Below, one piece after another: positions 1 to 8,556 of a DNA stretch of 64,000 bases (the stretch's first letter is position 1; every line of letters starts with the position of its first letter). Below the pieces are notes generated by a model, which ran no database searches, was not told the DNA's origin, and was given only the letters and a program-made list of their open reading frames with translations. The position numbers and the translations under genes are program-made. Source of the DNA: Limnochordia bacterium (lineage in GTDB: Bacteria > Bacillota > Limnochordia > Darwinibacteriales > DTU012); assembly GCA_007116145.1 (NCBI GenBank), contig SKJB01000004.1, forward strand, positions 1 through 64,000, read 5' to 3'.

Positions 1-12
1 AAATTTCTCCAT
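1..12 (-). CDS. leuD: Start of leuD (3-isopropylmalate dehydratase small subunit), cut by window edge
   Basis: Only the first four codons are inside the window; they read Met-Glu-Lys-Phe, a usual LeuD beginning. An excellent ribosome site (GGAAAGGAG) lies nine bases upstream, inside the end of leuC, and the start is five bases past the leuC stop. LeuD is the small subunit that completes the LeuC active site. The call rests on the start signal and on the leuC-leuD order known from most bacteria; the rest of the gene is not visible. Confidence 0.6.
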
Positions 13-17
13 CGCCG

Positions 18-1427
18 TCAACTCCTTTCCAATGCGCGTACATCCACAAACCTACCCGTTACAGCAGCAGCTCCTGCCATGGCTGGACTAACTAAATGTG
101 TGCGCGCTCCCTTGCCTTGTCTCCCTTCAAAATTTCGGTTTGAAGTCGAAGCACACCGTTCACCTGATGGGACAAAGTCTGGATTCATACTCAAGCACAT
201 ACTACAGCCCGAATCACGCCACTCAAAGCCAGCAGCAAGAAAAATAGCATCGAGTCCCTCGCTTTCAGCTTCAGCTTTAATCTTCTGCGATCCAGGAACT
301 ACTATTGCCCGCACTCCAGGTGCAACACGCTTATTCTTGACTACAGCTGCCGCCGCTCGCAGATCGCTGAGCCGCCCATTCGTACAAGAGCCAATAAACA
401 CGTGTTGGACTGCTATTTCGGTTAAGGGTTGCCCAGGAGTCAGACCCATATAGGAAAGCGCTTGTTCAATCGCCTTTTTTTCTGATGGAGAATGACTAGC
501 CTCTGGATCTGGTACAACTCCACTGATGCCTACTCCTTGCGAAGGATTCGTCCCCCACGTTACTCGAGGTTCAACGTCTGCACCATCGATCTCTATCGTG
601 CGATCGAACTCTGCACCCTCGTCTGTAGCCAACTTACGCCAAACCTCAACAGCCTGTGTAAAATCCTCACCTTGGGGTACATGTTTCCGACCTTCCAAGT
701 AAGCAAATGTTGTTTGATCTGGGCTAATCAAACCTGCTTTCGCACCAGCCTCAATAGACATGTTGCAAACTGTCATCCGCTCTTCCATGGTCATCCCACG
801 AATAACATCACCCGTGTATTCCATGACATAACCCGTACCAAACTCAACTCCGAATTCTGCAATAATCGCTAGAATAACATCCTTAGCAGTGACTCCCACC
901 CCTAATTGACCGTTTATTTTCACCTGCAAAGTTTTCGGATACGATTGCCACAGTGTTTGTGTCGCTAACACATGCTCCACTTCACTTGTGCCGATTCCAA
1001 ATGCTAAAGCTCCAAAAGCTCCATGGGTGGATGTATGAGAGTCTCCGCAGACAATAGTTTTTCCTGGATGGGTAAGACCGAGCTCTGGACCAATAATATG
1101 CACGATACCACTATCTGGACTCCATAGATCAGCTATCGGAATACCAAAATCTGCGCAATTTCTCGTTAGTGTTTCCATCTGAGTTTTTGCGATTTTATCG
1201 CTAATCCGAAGACGGTCCACAGTAGGCACATTATGGTCCATCGTCGCAAAGGTTAAATCTGGTCTCCGTACTCTGCGGTTGGCTAGACGCAATCCCGCGA
1301 AAGCTTGAGGCGATGTTACCTCATGCACCATATGCAAATCAATATAAAGGAGATGAGGTTTCGCTTGCTCATGCACAATAGTATGCTTCTCCCAAATCTT
1401 TTCAATGATCGTTTTTGCAGTTCCCAT
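18..1427 (-). CDS. leuC: 3-isopropylmalate dehydratase large subunit LeuC
   Basis: LeuC carries a [4Fe-4S] cluster and isomerises 2-isopropylmalate to 3-isopropylmalate in leucine synthesis, in the cytoplasm. The protein has 469 residues, the usual length. It shows the aconitase-family GDSHTSTHG motif, FIGSCTNGR with the first cluster cysteine, and [11 protein letters not shown] near the C-terminus with the other two. The start is the ATG at 1427, preceded by a purine-rich site; the upstream in-frame codons lie inside ilvB and are not needed. It begins four bases after the ilvB stop and runs into leuD, so the three form one operon. No leuA or leuB is seen in the window. Confidence 0.96.
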   Translation of the reverse strand: MGTAKTIIEKIWEKHTIVHEQAKPHLLYIDLHMVHEVTSPQAFAGLRLANRRVRRPDLTFATMDHNVPTVDRLRISDKIAKTQMETLTRNCADFGIPIADLWSPDSGIVHIIGPELGLTHPGKTIVCGDSHTSTHGAFGALAFGIGTSEVEHVLATQTLWQSYPKTLQVKINGQLGVGVTAKDVILAIIAEFGVEFGTGYVMEYTGDVIRGMTMEERMTVCNMSIEAGAKAGLISPDQTTFAYLEGRKHVPQGEDFTQAVEVWRKLATDEGAEFDRTIEIDGADVEPRVTWGTNPSQGVGISGVVPDPEASHSPSEKKAIEQALSYMGLTPGQPLTEIAVQHVFIGSCTNGRLSDLRAAAAVVKNKRVAPGVRAIVVPGSQKIKAEAESEGLDAIFLAAGFEWRDSGCSMCLSMNPDFVPSGERCASTSNRNFEGRQGKGARTHLVSPAMAGAAAVTGRFVDVRALERS

Positions 1428-1431
1428 CCTG

Positions 1432-3132
1432 CTACCCCTCTCCAGTTGCCGTAACTCCGTCCATTTGGTGATGCCCTTTTCCTGGAGCAATCATCGGGTA
1501 GACATTTTCCCCATGTGCAACACGAAAATCCATTAAAACAGGGCCATCATGTGCTATGGCTGCAAGCAAAGCACCTCTTACTTGTTCAATACGCTCAATT
1601 TTCATCCCTTTAATATCATAGGCATCCGCTAATTTGACAAAATCTGGCTGTACAGGGATCAGAGAATTGGAGTATCGTTCCTCAAAAAAGAGCTGCTGCC
1701 ATTGGCGCACCATGCCTAATGCCTCATTATTAACAATAATCACTTTCACGGGTAAATTCCACTCTTGTAATAAGGATAGTTCCTGTAATGTCATCTGGAA
1801 ACCACCATCACCAGTAATGGCTAATACAAGCTTATGCGGCTCTGCTATTTGTGCTCCGATAGCAGCTGGAAAACCAAACCCCATCGTCCCTAATCCACCT
1901 GAAGTTACCCACTGATGGGGGTTGTCCCCTCGGTAATACTGCGCTGCCCACATCTGATGCTGTCCAACATCAGTAGTAACAATTGCCTTGCCCATTGTTA
2001 CTTCAAAGATCAGTTCCATTAACGCTTGCGGCTTAATTTTTTCTCCATCTTGCTTATACCAATAGGGATACTCTCTCTTTAGTTGGTGACACTTGGCATA
2101 CCAGTTATGATAACTGCTTGGTTGAGTACCTAAGTGCAGTAGCGCTTGCAATGCCTCTTTAGCATCGGCTATGATACCGATCGCAGTCGGAACATTCTTA
2201 CCAATTTCAGCTGGATCGATATCAATGTGTGCTATAATCGCATGGGGAGCAAAATCTGCTAGATTGCCAGTTAGGCGATCATCAAACCTAGCACCAATGC
2301 TAATTAGTAAATCACTTTCATAAAGAGCCATATTTGCACTGTAAGCGCCATGCATTCCACCCATTCCTAAAAATAGTGGGTGCGTTCCTGGAAAGCATCC
2401 TAGTCCTAGCAAAGTATTAACTACGGGTATCTGGTGTTGATCCGCAAACTCCACTAGTTCTTTGGAGGCCCTTGCATGTAAGACCCCAGCTCCAGCTAGT
2501 ATTATTGGTTTTTTCGCCTGCGTCAATACTTTTGCCAGCTTCGCTACTTGGTCTAAGTCTGGGTGTACTAGCGGGTTATATCCAGCTAGTTGAAGCTGTG
2601 GTTCACTGTTAGGTCTACCCATTGCGATCGATATATCCTTCGGTAAGTCAATAAGGACCGGTCCAGGTCGGCCGGTGCTTGCAATGTAAAACGCCTCCTT
2701 AACGATACGTGGAATATCTTCAACATTCCTTACCTGATAATTGTGTTTTGTAATCGGCATCGTTATCCCGATGATATCTGCCTCTTGAAATGCATCCGAC
2801 CCGATAAGCGTGGTTGTCACCTGACCAGTGATTACAATAAGAGGTAGAGAGTCAATCATTGCATCAGCTAACCCTGTCACTACATTTGTTGCACCGGGTC
2901 CAGATGTAACCATACACACACCAGGCTTGCCGGATACACGAGCATATCCTTCTGCAGCATGAATAGCGCCCTGTTCATGGCGAGTTAAGATATGTCGAAT
3001 TCCCTTCTTATATATTTCATCAAAAGTAGGTAATATCGCTCCTCCTGGGTAGCCAAAAATGACATCAACATTTTCGGAAATAAGAGCTGTAAGTAGCATG
3101 CTCGCTCCAGACATTTTGTGATTCGTGTTCAT
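1432..3132 (-). CDS. ilvB: Acetolactate synthase large subunit IlvB
   Basis: This ThDP- and FAD-dependent enzyme makes acetolactate or acetohydroxybutyrate, the first common step of valine, leucine and isoleucine synthesis. The 566-residue protein has the cofactor-activating glutamate E53 in RHEQGA, the FAD-binding middle domain, and the C-terminal ThDP/metal motif starting GDGGF and ending NN. Start ATG 3132 has GAGGAGG seven bases upstream. No regulatory subunit gene (ilvN/ilvH) and no ilvC follows; leuC comes directly after. This order is uncommon, since ilvBN-ilvC-leuACDB is typical. The gene has its own promoter with a short leader and no attenuator or T-box, so branched-chain control by transcription antitermination is not visible here. 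Confidence 0.95.
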   Translation of the reverse strand: MNTNHKMSGASMLLTALISENVDVIFGYPGGAILPTFDEIYKKGIRHILTRHEQGAIHAAEGYARVSGKPGVCMVTSGPGATNVVTGLADAMIDSLPLIVITGQVTTTLIGSDAFQEADIIGITMPITKHNYQVRNVEDIPRIVKEAFYIASTGRPGPVLIDLPKDISIAMGRPNSEPQLQLAGYNPLVHPDLDQVAKLAKVLTQAKKPIILAGAGVLHARASKELVEFADQHQIPVVNTLLGLGCFPGTHPLFLGMGGMHGAYSANMALYESDLLISIGARFDDRLTGNLADFAPHAIIAHIDIDPAEIGKNVPTAIGIIADAKEALQALLHLGTQPSSYHNWYAKCHQLKREYPYWYKQDGEKIKPQALMELIFEVTMGKAIVTTDVGQHQMWAAQYYRGDNPHQWVTSGGLGTMGFGFPAAIGAQIAEPHKLVLAITGDGGFQMTLQELSLLQEWNLPVKVIIVNNEALGMVRQWQQLFFEERYSNSLIPVQPDFVKLADAYDIKGMKIERIEQVRGALLAAIAHDGPVLMDFRVAHGENVYPMIAPGKGHHQMDGVTATGEG

Positions 3133-3173
3133 CTCTGTTCCTCCTCTGATTGCACCAGCAATGAATACCTCTT

Positions 3174-3202
3174 ATTATAAACCGTAATCATTATCAATGC
3201 AA
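3174..3202 (-). promoter_or_regulatory. Promoter of ilvB-leuCD, with Fur-like box in the spacer
   Basis: On the minus strand there is a -35 TTGCAT (3197-3202), a 17-base spacer and a perfect -10 TATAAT (3174-3179). Transcription would start about 35 bases before ilvB. The spacer holds TGATAATGATTACGG (3182-3196), which matches 11 of 14 informative positions of the Fur 7-1-7 box TGATAATNATTATCA. Fur control is an inference. Confidence 0.6.
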
Positions 3203-3210
3203 TATGGGTT

Positions 3211-3241
3211 AAAAAGAATCTCTCCAATAAAGGAGAGATTC
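3211..3241 (-). terminator. Intrinsic terminator after ferritin gene
   Basis: A perfect 10-bp stem (GAATCTCTCC with GGAGAGATTC, six-base loop) is followed on the minus strand by five T. It lies 25 bases past the ferritin stop and just before the ilvB promoter. Confidence 0.85.
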
Positions 3242-3265
3242 TTCAGTGTTACTTATCGTTCGATA

Positions 3266-3772
3266 CTATGCAACAGGCGGAGTAAATGTACGAGCTGCTA
3301 ATTCTTGATCTATCATTAAAAGACCATGCCCATTATCTCCAACAAGTTTTACTTTGTCGAGCCAGGTACTCATTGTTGCCTCTTCTTCAACTTGCTCATC
3401 GACAAACCATTGAAGAAAGCTTATGGTGGGGTGATGCTTTTCGGCTTGTGCAAGATCAGCTAATGTATGGATGCGTTTGGTAACGAAAACTTCGTGTTTC
3501 AAAGCAAGTTCAAACACCTCTTCAAGCGACTTGAAATCGTTCCTTGGTTCCTCATAGCCAGTCATGGTTACACGTCCATTTAGGCTGTTAATGTAATTAA
3601 AAAACTTCATAGCATGAAAACGTTCCTCTTCAGCTTGAATAATGAAGAAGTTGCCAAAACCGTCTAACCCTCGATCAATACAGTAAGCAGCCATTGCTAA
3701 GTAATAATTTGCAGAGAAAAACTCATGTTTAATCTGTACGTTTAATTCATCTAACATTTTCTTTGACAACAT
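3266..3772 (-). CDS. Ferritin (FtnA type, haem-free)
   Basis: Ferritin stores iron as a mineral inside a 24-subunit cytoplasmic shell after oxidising Fe2+ at a ferroxidase site. The 168-residue protein is a four-helix bundle with an early glutamate in KHEFFSANYY, EEERFHAM supplying the EExxH pair, a second glutamate in LALKHEVF, and WFVDEQVEEE. The start chosen is ATG 3772 with GGAGG at ideal spacing. The frame stays open upstream to 4027, but those 85 codons cross the promoter region and do not look like ferritin. It is a single gene with its own promoter and terminator. Two tandem GATAAC hexamers lie upstream (3851-3862 on the other strand) and could be part of a Fur or PerR site. Confidence 0.93.
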   Translation of the reverse strand: MLSKKMLDELNVQIKHEFFSANYYLAMAAYCIDRGLDGFGNFFIIQAEEERFHAMKFFNYINSLNGRVTMTGYEEPRNDFKSLEEVFELALKHEVFVTKRIHTLADLAQAEKHHPTISFLQWFVDEQVEEEATMSTWLDKVKLVGDNGHGLLMIDQELAARTFTPPVA

Positions 3773-3809
3773 ATCGATATTACCTCCATTTTTGGTTGTT
3801 GCTATCCTT

Positions 3810-3838
3810 ATATTACCATAAATAGCCAAATCAATCAA
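3810..3838 (-). promoter_or_regulatory. Candidate ferritin promoter
   Basis: Minus strand: -35 TTGATT (3833-3838), 17-base spacer, -10 TAATAT (3810-3815). It leads to a leader of about 30 bases before the ferritin GGAGG site. Position and spacing fit SigA; no experimental support is visible. Confidence 0.45.
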
Positions 3839-3980
3839 GTATTGACAGCAGTTATCGTTATCTCTACTACCAAGCCCCTTTGGTTTTATGCTAATTGGAC
3901 AATTTAGCCAATAACTGTTAGGATATGTAGTGTAATCAACAAATCTAAATCTTTGATTTAACACAAAGGAGCATGTAAAC

Positions 3981-4733
3981 ATGAGTGAAAACAAAATCCT
4001 AGCAACAGTGAATGGCAAGAACATCACCCAAGACGATGTAGAAATGATGCTACAGAGGTTAGATCCTAAGCGGGCAGCCCAGTTACGCTCAGCCGAAGGA
4101 CAGCAACGGGTAGTTGAGGAACTGATTACTCAACAGCTTTTTTTAGCCGATGCAATCGATACTAACCTTGAGAACGATGAAGAGTTTCAAAACGAGATGT
4201 TAAAAATTAAGTATGATGTCCTAATTCAATATGCAATACGCAAGTTAATGCAAACTGTTGCCGTTACACCTGATGAAGTAAAGGACTACTATGAGCAACA
4301 TAAAGAACGGTTTATCGGCCCCGAAAGTGTGAGAGCAAGCCACATCTTAGTAGATGACGAAGCAACAGCTAACGATGTCTTAGTGAAAATCAATGAAGGA
4401 ATGACCTTTGAAGAGGCGGCTAACACCTATTCCAAATGCTCTTCTGAGCAAAACGGCGGGGACTTAGGATTTTTCCCACGCGGCCAAATGGTGCCCGAAT
4501 TTGAAAATGTTGCATTTGCGCTAGAAGTAAACGAGACAAGTAAACCAGTAAAAACTCAGTTTGGATACCACATTATCAAACTAATTGATAAAAAAGAGGC
4601 ACAACCCTCAACCTTTGAAGAAATCGAAGCAAAATTGACCCAGCAGATAACTGAAATGAAGCAAAGTGAAGTGTATCAGCAAAAGAGTCAAGCTTTGAAA
4701 ACAAAGTTTCCAGTGGAATTGCTAGCGAGATAG
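3981..4733 (+). CDS. Cytoplasmic parvulin-type peptidyl-prolyl isomerase (PpiC/SurA-like)
   Basis: A prolyl isomerase with chaperone flanks. Residues about 1-115 are helical and SurA_N-like. A parvulin domain spans about 120-215, with the core pattern ASHILV, then NGGDLGFFPRGQMVPEFENVAF, and ending QFGYHIIKL. A short helical tail follows. There is no signal peptide or lipobox, so unlike PrsA it should act in the cytoplasm. Start ATG 3981 has AAAGGAG nine bases upstream. It is transcribed divergently from ferritin. A TTGACA at 3842-3847 may be its -35 element, though the matching -10 (TACTAC) is poor. Confidence 0.85.
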   Translation: MSENKILATVNGKNITQDDVEMMLQRLDPKRAAQLRSAEGQQRVVEELITQQLFLADAIDTNLENDEEFQNEMLKIKYDVLIQYAIRKLMQTVAVTPDEVKDYYEQHKERFIGPESVRASHILVDDEATANDVLVKINEGMTFEEAANTYSKCSSEQNGGDLGFFPRGQMVPEFENVAFALEVNETSKPVKTQFGYHIIKLIDKKEAQPSTFEEIEAKLTQQITEMKQSEVYQQKSQALKTKFPVELLAR

Positions 4734-4752
4734 CCCAGATTTATTGGGCTAT
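4730..4752. terminator. Bidirectional stem-loop between convergent genes
   Basis: ATAGCCCA and TGGGCTAT form an 8-bp stem that includes the end of the parvulin gene and overlaps the last codons of the HD-GYP gene. No T-tract follows on either strand, so termination efficiency is uncertain. Confidence 0.45.
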
Positions 4753-5748
4753 TCGTTTCTCAATTCTTAAAAATGCCTGCACAACAACGGGATCAAATTG
4801 CTTGCTACTACCCTTAGTAATTTGATCCACTGCTTCATCATGAGAGCGAGCGAGCTGATAGGGGCGGTTGTTGGTGATCGCGTCATAACTATCTGCTACA
4901 CAGAATATCCGTGCGGCTAATGGAATATCCTCACCTTTTAAATTATCGGGATATCCATGACCGTCATAGCGCTCATGATGATATAAAGCAACTTCAATCG
5001 CCATTAGCAGAAAGCCACGGCTAACCTGTCTACTCCCAATAATATTAGCTATAGCTTCACCACCAATGACTGTGTGCTGTTTTATGATTGCAAACTCTTC
5101 CTTGGTAAGTTTACCAGGCTTGAGAAGTATCGAATCACTAATAGCAATTTTACCGAGATCATGTAAGGGTCCTACTTTATACAATTGCTCAATAAAACTC
5201 TCTTCCAAACCCATTTCTCTAGAAATCAATACTGAGAGATCTCGAGTGCGCTCAAGATGAAGCCCTGTTTCATAATCGCGCATCTCTACAAGCTGAGCCA
5301 TGGAAAAGGCTGTATCGTCACTAACTTGAAAATATTGATCCAGAATAACTGTTATCGTTTCATGATGAAGTCGATCAAGAAGTCGAATTCCAGCCATTAA
5401 ATCAGTTGTTGTAAACGCACTCTCAAGAGAATCGAGATAAGCATCTTTATAGTAATGATATGCCTCTAAAATTGTAGCATACGGTATATCATTGTAAGCG
5501 AAATTAACTCCAACTGCACTGTTAGCCTCTTGATAACCAATAATATCTGCTCCTTTAGTATCTCCGATATAGCAGATAAAATTCTCTAGGATCGTTGATA
5601 TCCCACTATAGATATGCTGGTATTCTAGATCATCCGAAAAATATATGTTTTCCTTGATAAGCTCCATCCATCGATTTCGTATTCTCGCTCTATGTTGTTG
5701 AAAAAGGACCGAAATCTTTTGAAGAAGGGCTAATTCATTCGTTTTCAT
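4741..5748 (-). CDS. HD-GYP domain protein, probable cyclic-di-GMP phosphodiesterase
   Basis: A 335-residue cytoplasmic protein. Residues about 1-140 are an all-helical sensor-like region with WMELIKEN and later EAYHYYKDAY, resembling RsbR-type N-terminal domains; that likeness is a guess. The C-terminal HD-GYP domain is complete: ETGLHLERT, HDLGKI, and HHERYDGHGYP, followed by the usual LKGEDIPLAARI and PYQLARSHDEA. Active HD-GYP proteins hydrolyse cyclic-di-GMP, lowering biofilm signals. A good GAGGTG ribosome site precedes ATG 5748. It is read alone, convergent with the parvulin gene. A second HD-GYP protein, with a GGDEF domain, lies at 20230-22644. Confidence 0.88.
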   Translation of the reverse strand: MKTNELALLQKISVLFQQHRARIRNRWMELIKENIYFSDDLEYQHIYSGISTILENFICYIGDTKGADIIGYQEANSAVGVNFAYNDIPYATILEAYHYYKDAYLDSLESAFTTTDLMAGIRLLDRLHHETITVILDQYFQVSDDTAFSMAQLVEMRDYETGLHLERTRDLSVLISREMGLEESFIEQLYKVGPLHDLGKIAISDSILLKPGKLTKEEFAIIKQHTVIGGEAIANIIGSRQVSRGFLLMAIEVALYHHERYDGHGYPDNLKGEDIPLAARIFCVADSYDAITNNRPYQLARSHDEAVDQITKGSSKQFDPVVVQAFLRIEKRIAQ

Positions 5749-5832
5749 TCTAAGTACACCTCACTTAAGAACAAAGTCAAATCCCAGGATCAAAACGTAG
5801 CACTGTACTATATAGTTCAAATCGCAAATAAT

Positions 5833-6819
5833 TTAGTCCTCAAAAGGGTATTTTAAGTTCCACTGTGAACGCAATGTATCCATTGTTTCTACCACACTGA
5901 GGCTCTGGCTATGGGGCATAATCGCACTCTCTAAATTTCCTCTACGAAGACAATTCATCACCTCAATAGCCTCGCACTCATACCCGTTACTGAGATGAGG
6001 CTGCTCAAAGTGATCAACAACAGTATCTCCTAGCTTTAGACTCGCTGATGTTGCACGCCAAAAGTTAGGAATGTGAATACTACCGCTTGTGCCAAAAATC
6101 GTTGCATTATGGGGTATATATGTGCGTATTGCACATGTCAATGCAGCAATCTGCCCTTGTGGATAGCGAAAAAGTATTCCAGCCCGCTCATCGACGGCCG
6201 TTTCTCCCATCTGCGCGACACCACAAACTTGAGAAGGCGAGATCCCAAAAACCATATTGGCAAAGGATACGGTGTAAACACCCACATCTAATAGACTTCC
6301 ACCACCGAGGTTAGGATCAAAGAGTCGACTATTAGGGTTCATATCTGTATGGAAACCAAAATCTGCTTTTACCATCTGCACCTCTCCAATTCGGCACTCC
6401 GCTAACCATTGCCGTACTTTGACTATAGCTGGCAAAAAACGAGTCCACATGGCTTCCATGAGAAAAACCTTGTTCTGTTGAGCTTGTTCAATCATTTCTC
6501 GTATTTGTTTTGCATTCACCCCCATGGGTTTTTCAACCAAAACAGCCTTACCTGCATTGATACACAGAAGGGCATGTTCGAGGTGAAAGGGATGAGGAGT
6601 AGCAATATAAACAACATCGACATTCTTATCCATTACCAACTCTTCATAGCTCCCGTAACTAGTGGCTACACTATACTCGTTTGCGAACATGGCCGCTTTT
6701 TCCTTGGAACGGGACCCAATTGCCGTCAACTCTGCATCATCAATCACACTTAACCCTTTCGCGAACTTACGAGCGATATTACCTGGTCCTAAAATACCCC
6801 AGCGAATTTTTCCCATCAT
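5833..6819 (-). CDS. Gfo/Idh/MocA family NAD(P)-dependent oxidoreductase
   Basis: A 328-residue two-domain dehydrogenase. The N-terminal Rossmann fold begins with WGILGPGNIARKFA, and the family motif EKP (VLVEKPMG) is present. The substrate domain has LFDPNLGGGSLLDVGVY, a pattern typical of the branch near dimeric dihydrodiol dehydrogenase and glucose-fructose oxidoreductase. The substrate is probably a sugar or polyol but cannot be named. GGGAG sits seven bases before ATG 6819. No sugar transporter or kinase adjoins it, so context gives no further help. Confidence 0.85.
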   Translation of the reverse strand: MMGKIRWGILGPGNIARKFAKGLSVIDDAELTAIGSRSKEKAAMFANEYSVATSYGSYEELVMDKNVDVVYIATPHPFHLEHALLCINAGKAVLVEKPMGVNAKQIREMIEQAQQNKVFLMEAMWTRFLPAIVKVRQWLAECRIGEVQMVKADFGFHTDMNPNSRLFDPNLGGGSLLDVGVYTVSFANMVFGISPSQVCGVAQMGETAVDERAGILFRYPQGQIAALTCAIRTYIPHNATIFGTSGSIHIPNFWRATSASLKLGDTVVDHFEQPHLSNGYECEAIEVMNCLRRGNLESAIMPHSQSLSVVETMDTLRSQWNLKYPFED

Positions 6820-6907
6820 AATTCAACTCCCGTTTTATGGCAAAATATAGCTCTTTTACTTGGCTTCTTTCTCAGCGTACTAGCGCGCATAGGAAACTTC
6901 ACAATCT

Positions 6908-7057
6908 TTATCGGTTTCCTGCCGCACCTGGTCTTGGATCTGCTACGTTAGCTGAGGAATAAATTGTGATCCCTTGCGAACTAGTTCGACGATAAAACCC
7001 TAGAATCCTTTTGGTTTCTTCTAAGTTCGAGGCTTTCGTCTGTTGATCCGGATCCAT
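6908..7057 (-). CDS. Possible 49-residue small protein, unknown
   Basis: This reading frame lies in the otherwise empty stretch 6820-7164. It starts MDPDQQTKAS, is polar and basic in its middle (RILGFYRRTSSQG) and ends PGAAGNR. No clear ribosome site precedes the ATG at 7057; a TAAAAT sequence about ten bases upstream could allow leaderless transcription. It points the same way as the oxidoreductase gene that follows. Homology or expression data are lacking, so it could be chance. Confidence 0.22.
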   Translation of the reverse strand: MDPDQQTKASNLEETKRILGFYRRTSSQGITIYSSANVADPRPGAAGNR

Positions 7058-7083
7058 TGACACATATTTTACCAAAAAACTCA

Positions 7084-7113
7084 TGATTGAACGGGAGAAT
7101 AAACAAGATAATA
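7084..7113 (+). promoter_or_regulatory. Candidate SigG-type promoter for the spoVA operon
   Basis: TGATTG (7084-7089), 17 bases, GATAATA (7107-7113). The -10 differs from the SigG form CATNNTA only at the first base, and the -35 matches four of five positions of GHATR. SpoVA operons are made in the forespore under SigG in studied species, so a promoter of this type is expected here. Confidence 0.35.
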
Positions 7114-7164
7114 CTGGGCAAGTCTATGAAGGTTAGTTACTCTAAATGCTAAAGGAGCGCAAAA

Positions 7165-7371
7165 ATGAGCATATCTTCACAAGTAAAACAAACCCTCAGC
7201 GGATTAAAGAGTGCACAAGCCAGCTTTGAGACCTTTGCCCTACAAACCCAAAATCAACAGGCTAAGGGTCTTTATACACAAGCGGCACAGCAGACCCAAG
7301 CAGTCATTGATACTATCGAACCACGAATTAATCAAATCGAAACAGAGGAACCAACGTATAAAGGTTTTTAG
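7165..7371 (+). CDS. DUF1657 small protein, first copy
   Basis: A 68-residue helical protein with the DUF1657 signature: SQVKQTLSGLK near the start, a run of Gln and Ala, and the family ending EEPTYKGF. Ribosome site AAAGGAG precedes ATG 7165. It opens a seven-gene spore operon. The biochemical role of DUF1657 is not known; members travel with spoVA2mob operons that raise spore heat resistance in Bacillus. It is clearly paralogous to the next gene: same length, same framework, same YKGF end. Confidence 0.85.
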   Translation: MSISSQVKQTLSGLKSAQASFETFALQTQNQQAKGLYTQAAQQTQAVIDTIEPRINQIETEEPTYKGF

Positions 7372-7375
7372 TGAG

Positions 7376-7406
7376 AGTCAGTGCCTTACATGCTAAGGCA
7401 CTGACT
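7376..7406 (+). repeat. Perfect 13-bp hairpin between the two DUF1657 genes
   Basis: AGTCAGTGCCTTA (7376-7388), loop CATGC, TAAGGCACTGACT (7394-7406). It begins two bases after the first DUF1657 stop. No T-tract follows, so it is not a standard terminator. It may set mRNA stability or differential expression inside the operon. Confidence 0.8.
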
Positions 7407-7430
7407 ACATTCAAAAAAGAGGTGGTTAAG

Positions 7431-7637
7431 GTGCCCGTTGCAGCCCAAGTTAAGCAAACTCTAGCGGATCTAAAAGGTGTACAGAGCACTCTAGAAACGT
7501 TTGCTACGCATGAGGAAAATGAAGAGTCAAAGAGATTGTTACAAAGAAATGCTCAACGCCTACATGAAGTCATGGTGGATTTTGAAAAGAGACTAGCTAC
7601 TCTAGAATTTGCAGAGCCGCAATATAAGGGTTTCTAG
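7431..7637 (+). CDS. DUF1657 small protein, second copy
   Basis: A 68-residue paralogue of the gene before it, aligning end to end (VAAQVKQTLADLK against SISSQVKQTLSGLK, and EPQYKGF against EPTYKGF). I chose GTG 7431, preceded by AAGAGGTGG, because it gives exactly the length of the first copy. The longer frame from 7371 would translate through the 13-bp hairpin. This copy is more acidic and less glutamine-rich than the first, so the two may not be interchangeable. Confidence 0.85.
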   Translation: MPVAAQVKQTLADLKGVQSTLETFATHEENEESKRLLQRNAQRLHEVMVDFEKRLATLEFAEPQYKGF

Positions 7638-7683
7638 CAGAACGAACACACACCTAACACACAGAGGACAAGGAGTTATGCCA

Positions 7684-8541
7684 ATGCCTGAGTGGATAGT
7701 TACGTTTTTGCGATCAGCCGGACTGTTTCTTCTCATGCTTCTTTTCATTCGTTTAATCGGAAAAAGACCTTCGCCATTAACCTTCTTTGATTTCGTAACT
7801 GGTATCGTGATTGGAGTTCTTGTCGCCACGCTCACATTGAACATGGTTCCTAATGCAGTTAACGGACTTATAGCACTTGGGGTCTGGACAATTTTCCCTG
7901 CGCTAGTCTATTTCTTAGCTATCAAATGTAAAACAGTCAGAGATATCGTCCAAAGCAAAGAGACAATTCTAATTAATCACGGGGAAATATTGGAAGATCA
8001 TCTATTGCAAGTGCGCCTTACACCAGAGGATCTCTTAAGTCAACTACGCAAGAAGAATGTCTTTGCTTTCAGTGATGTTGAGTTTGCTGTTATGGAGCCC
8101 ACTGGTGAAGTGAGCGTACTGCTTAAGAAAGACAAACAGCCAGTCTCGGCCAAGACACTAAATGTACCTGTGGGAATGGAAAGCGTACCCCAAACCGTAA
8201 TGCTCGACGGAATTATGATGGACGAGGGCCTAACAGCTATGGGTCTCAATCGCCATTGGTTACATTCAGAATTGGAAACATTGGGTGTTGCTCCCGAGAA
8301 TGTGTTTATTGGGCAGGTAGATTCTGGTGGCCAACTGTATGTTGATCTTTTTAATGACACAGTTATTGTGCCTGCACCTAAAACCAAGGATTTGGCCCAT
8401 GCAACCCTAAAGAAGTGCCAAGCCGACTGTGAACTATACGCCTTAGCCACTAAAGATATTGAGACCAAAAGCATGTATAGCACCGCTGCAAGTACTCTGA
8501 CTGCGGTTGCAAACGAGTTAGAACCATGGTTAAAACGCTAA
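7684..8541 (+). CDS. DUF421 (YetF/YrbG-type) membrane protein with C-terminal DUF1657 domain
   Basis: A 285-residue protein. Residues about 1-85 form three membrane helices (the first near LRSAGLFLLMLLFIRLIGKR, with the DUF421 pattern GKRP). A DUF421 soluble domain follows, with LINHGEILEDHL, EDLLSQLRKKNVFAFSDVEF and the DGIMMDEGL region. The last 55 residues (ATLKKCQADCELYALATKD, then LYALATKD-like positions through NELEPWL) align with DUF1657, making this the third DUF1657 unit in the operon. ATG 7684 is eight bases past AAGGAG; the ATG at 7678 is only two bases past it. This protein type accompanies spoVA2mob operons. Its function is unknown but should be in a spore membrane. Confidence 0.85.
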   Translation: MPEWIVTFLRSAGLFLLMLLFIRLIGKRPSPLTFFDFVTGIVIGVLVATLTLNMVPNAVNGLIALGVWTIFPALVYFLAIKCKTVRDIVQSKETILINHGEILEDHLLQVRLTPEDLLSQLRKKNVFAFSDVEFAVMEPTGEVSVLLKKDKQPVSAKTLNVPVGMESVPQTVMLDGIMMDEGLTAMGLNRHWLHSELETLGVAPENVFIGQVDSGGQLYVDLFNDTVIVPAPKTKDLAHATLKKCQADCELYALATKDIETKSMYSTAASTLTAVANELEPWLKR

Positions 8542-8556
8542 AGGGGAACATGTCTA

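Noticed and set aside
3773..4027. 85-codon N-terminal extension of ferritin
   Set aside because: It crosses the promoter region, runs into the parvulin gene and lacks ferritin likeness. ATG 3772 has a proper ribosome site.
3981..4733. Parvulin considered as a PrsA-type secreted foldase
   Set aside because: No signal peptide or lipobox is present; the protein begins with a charged, soluble N-terminus.
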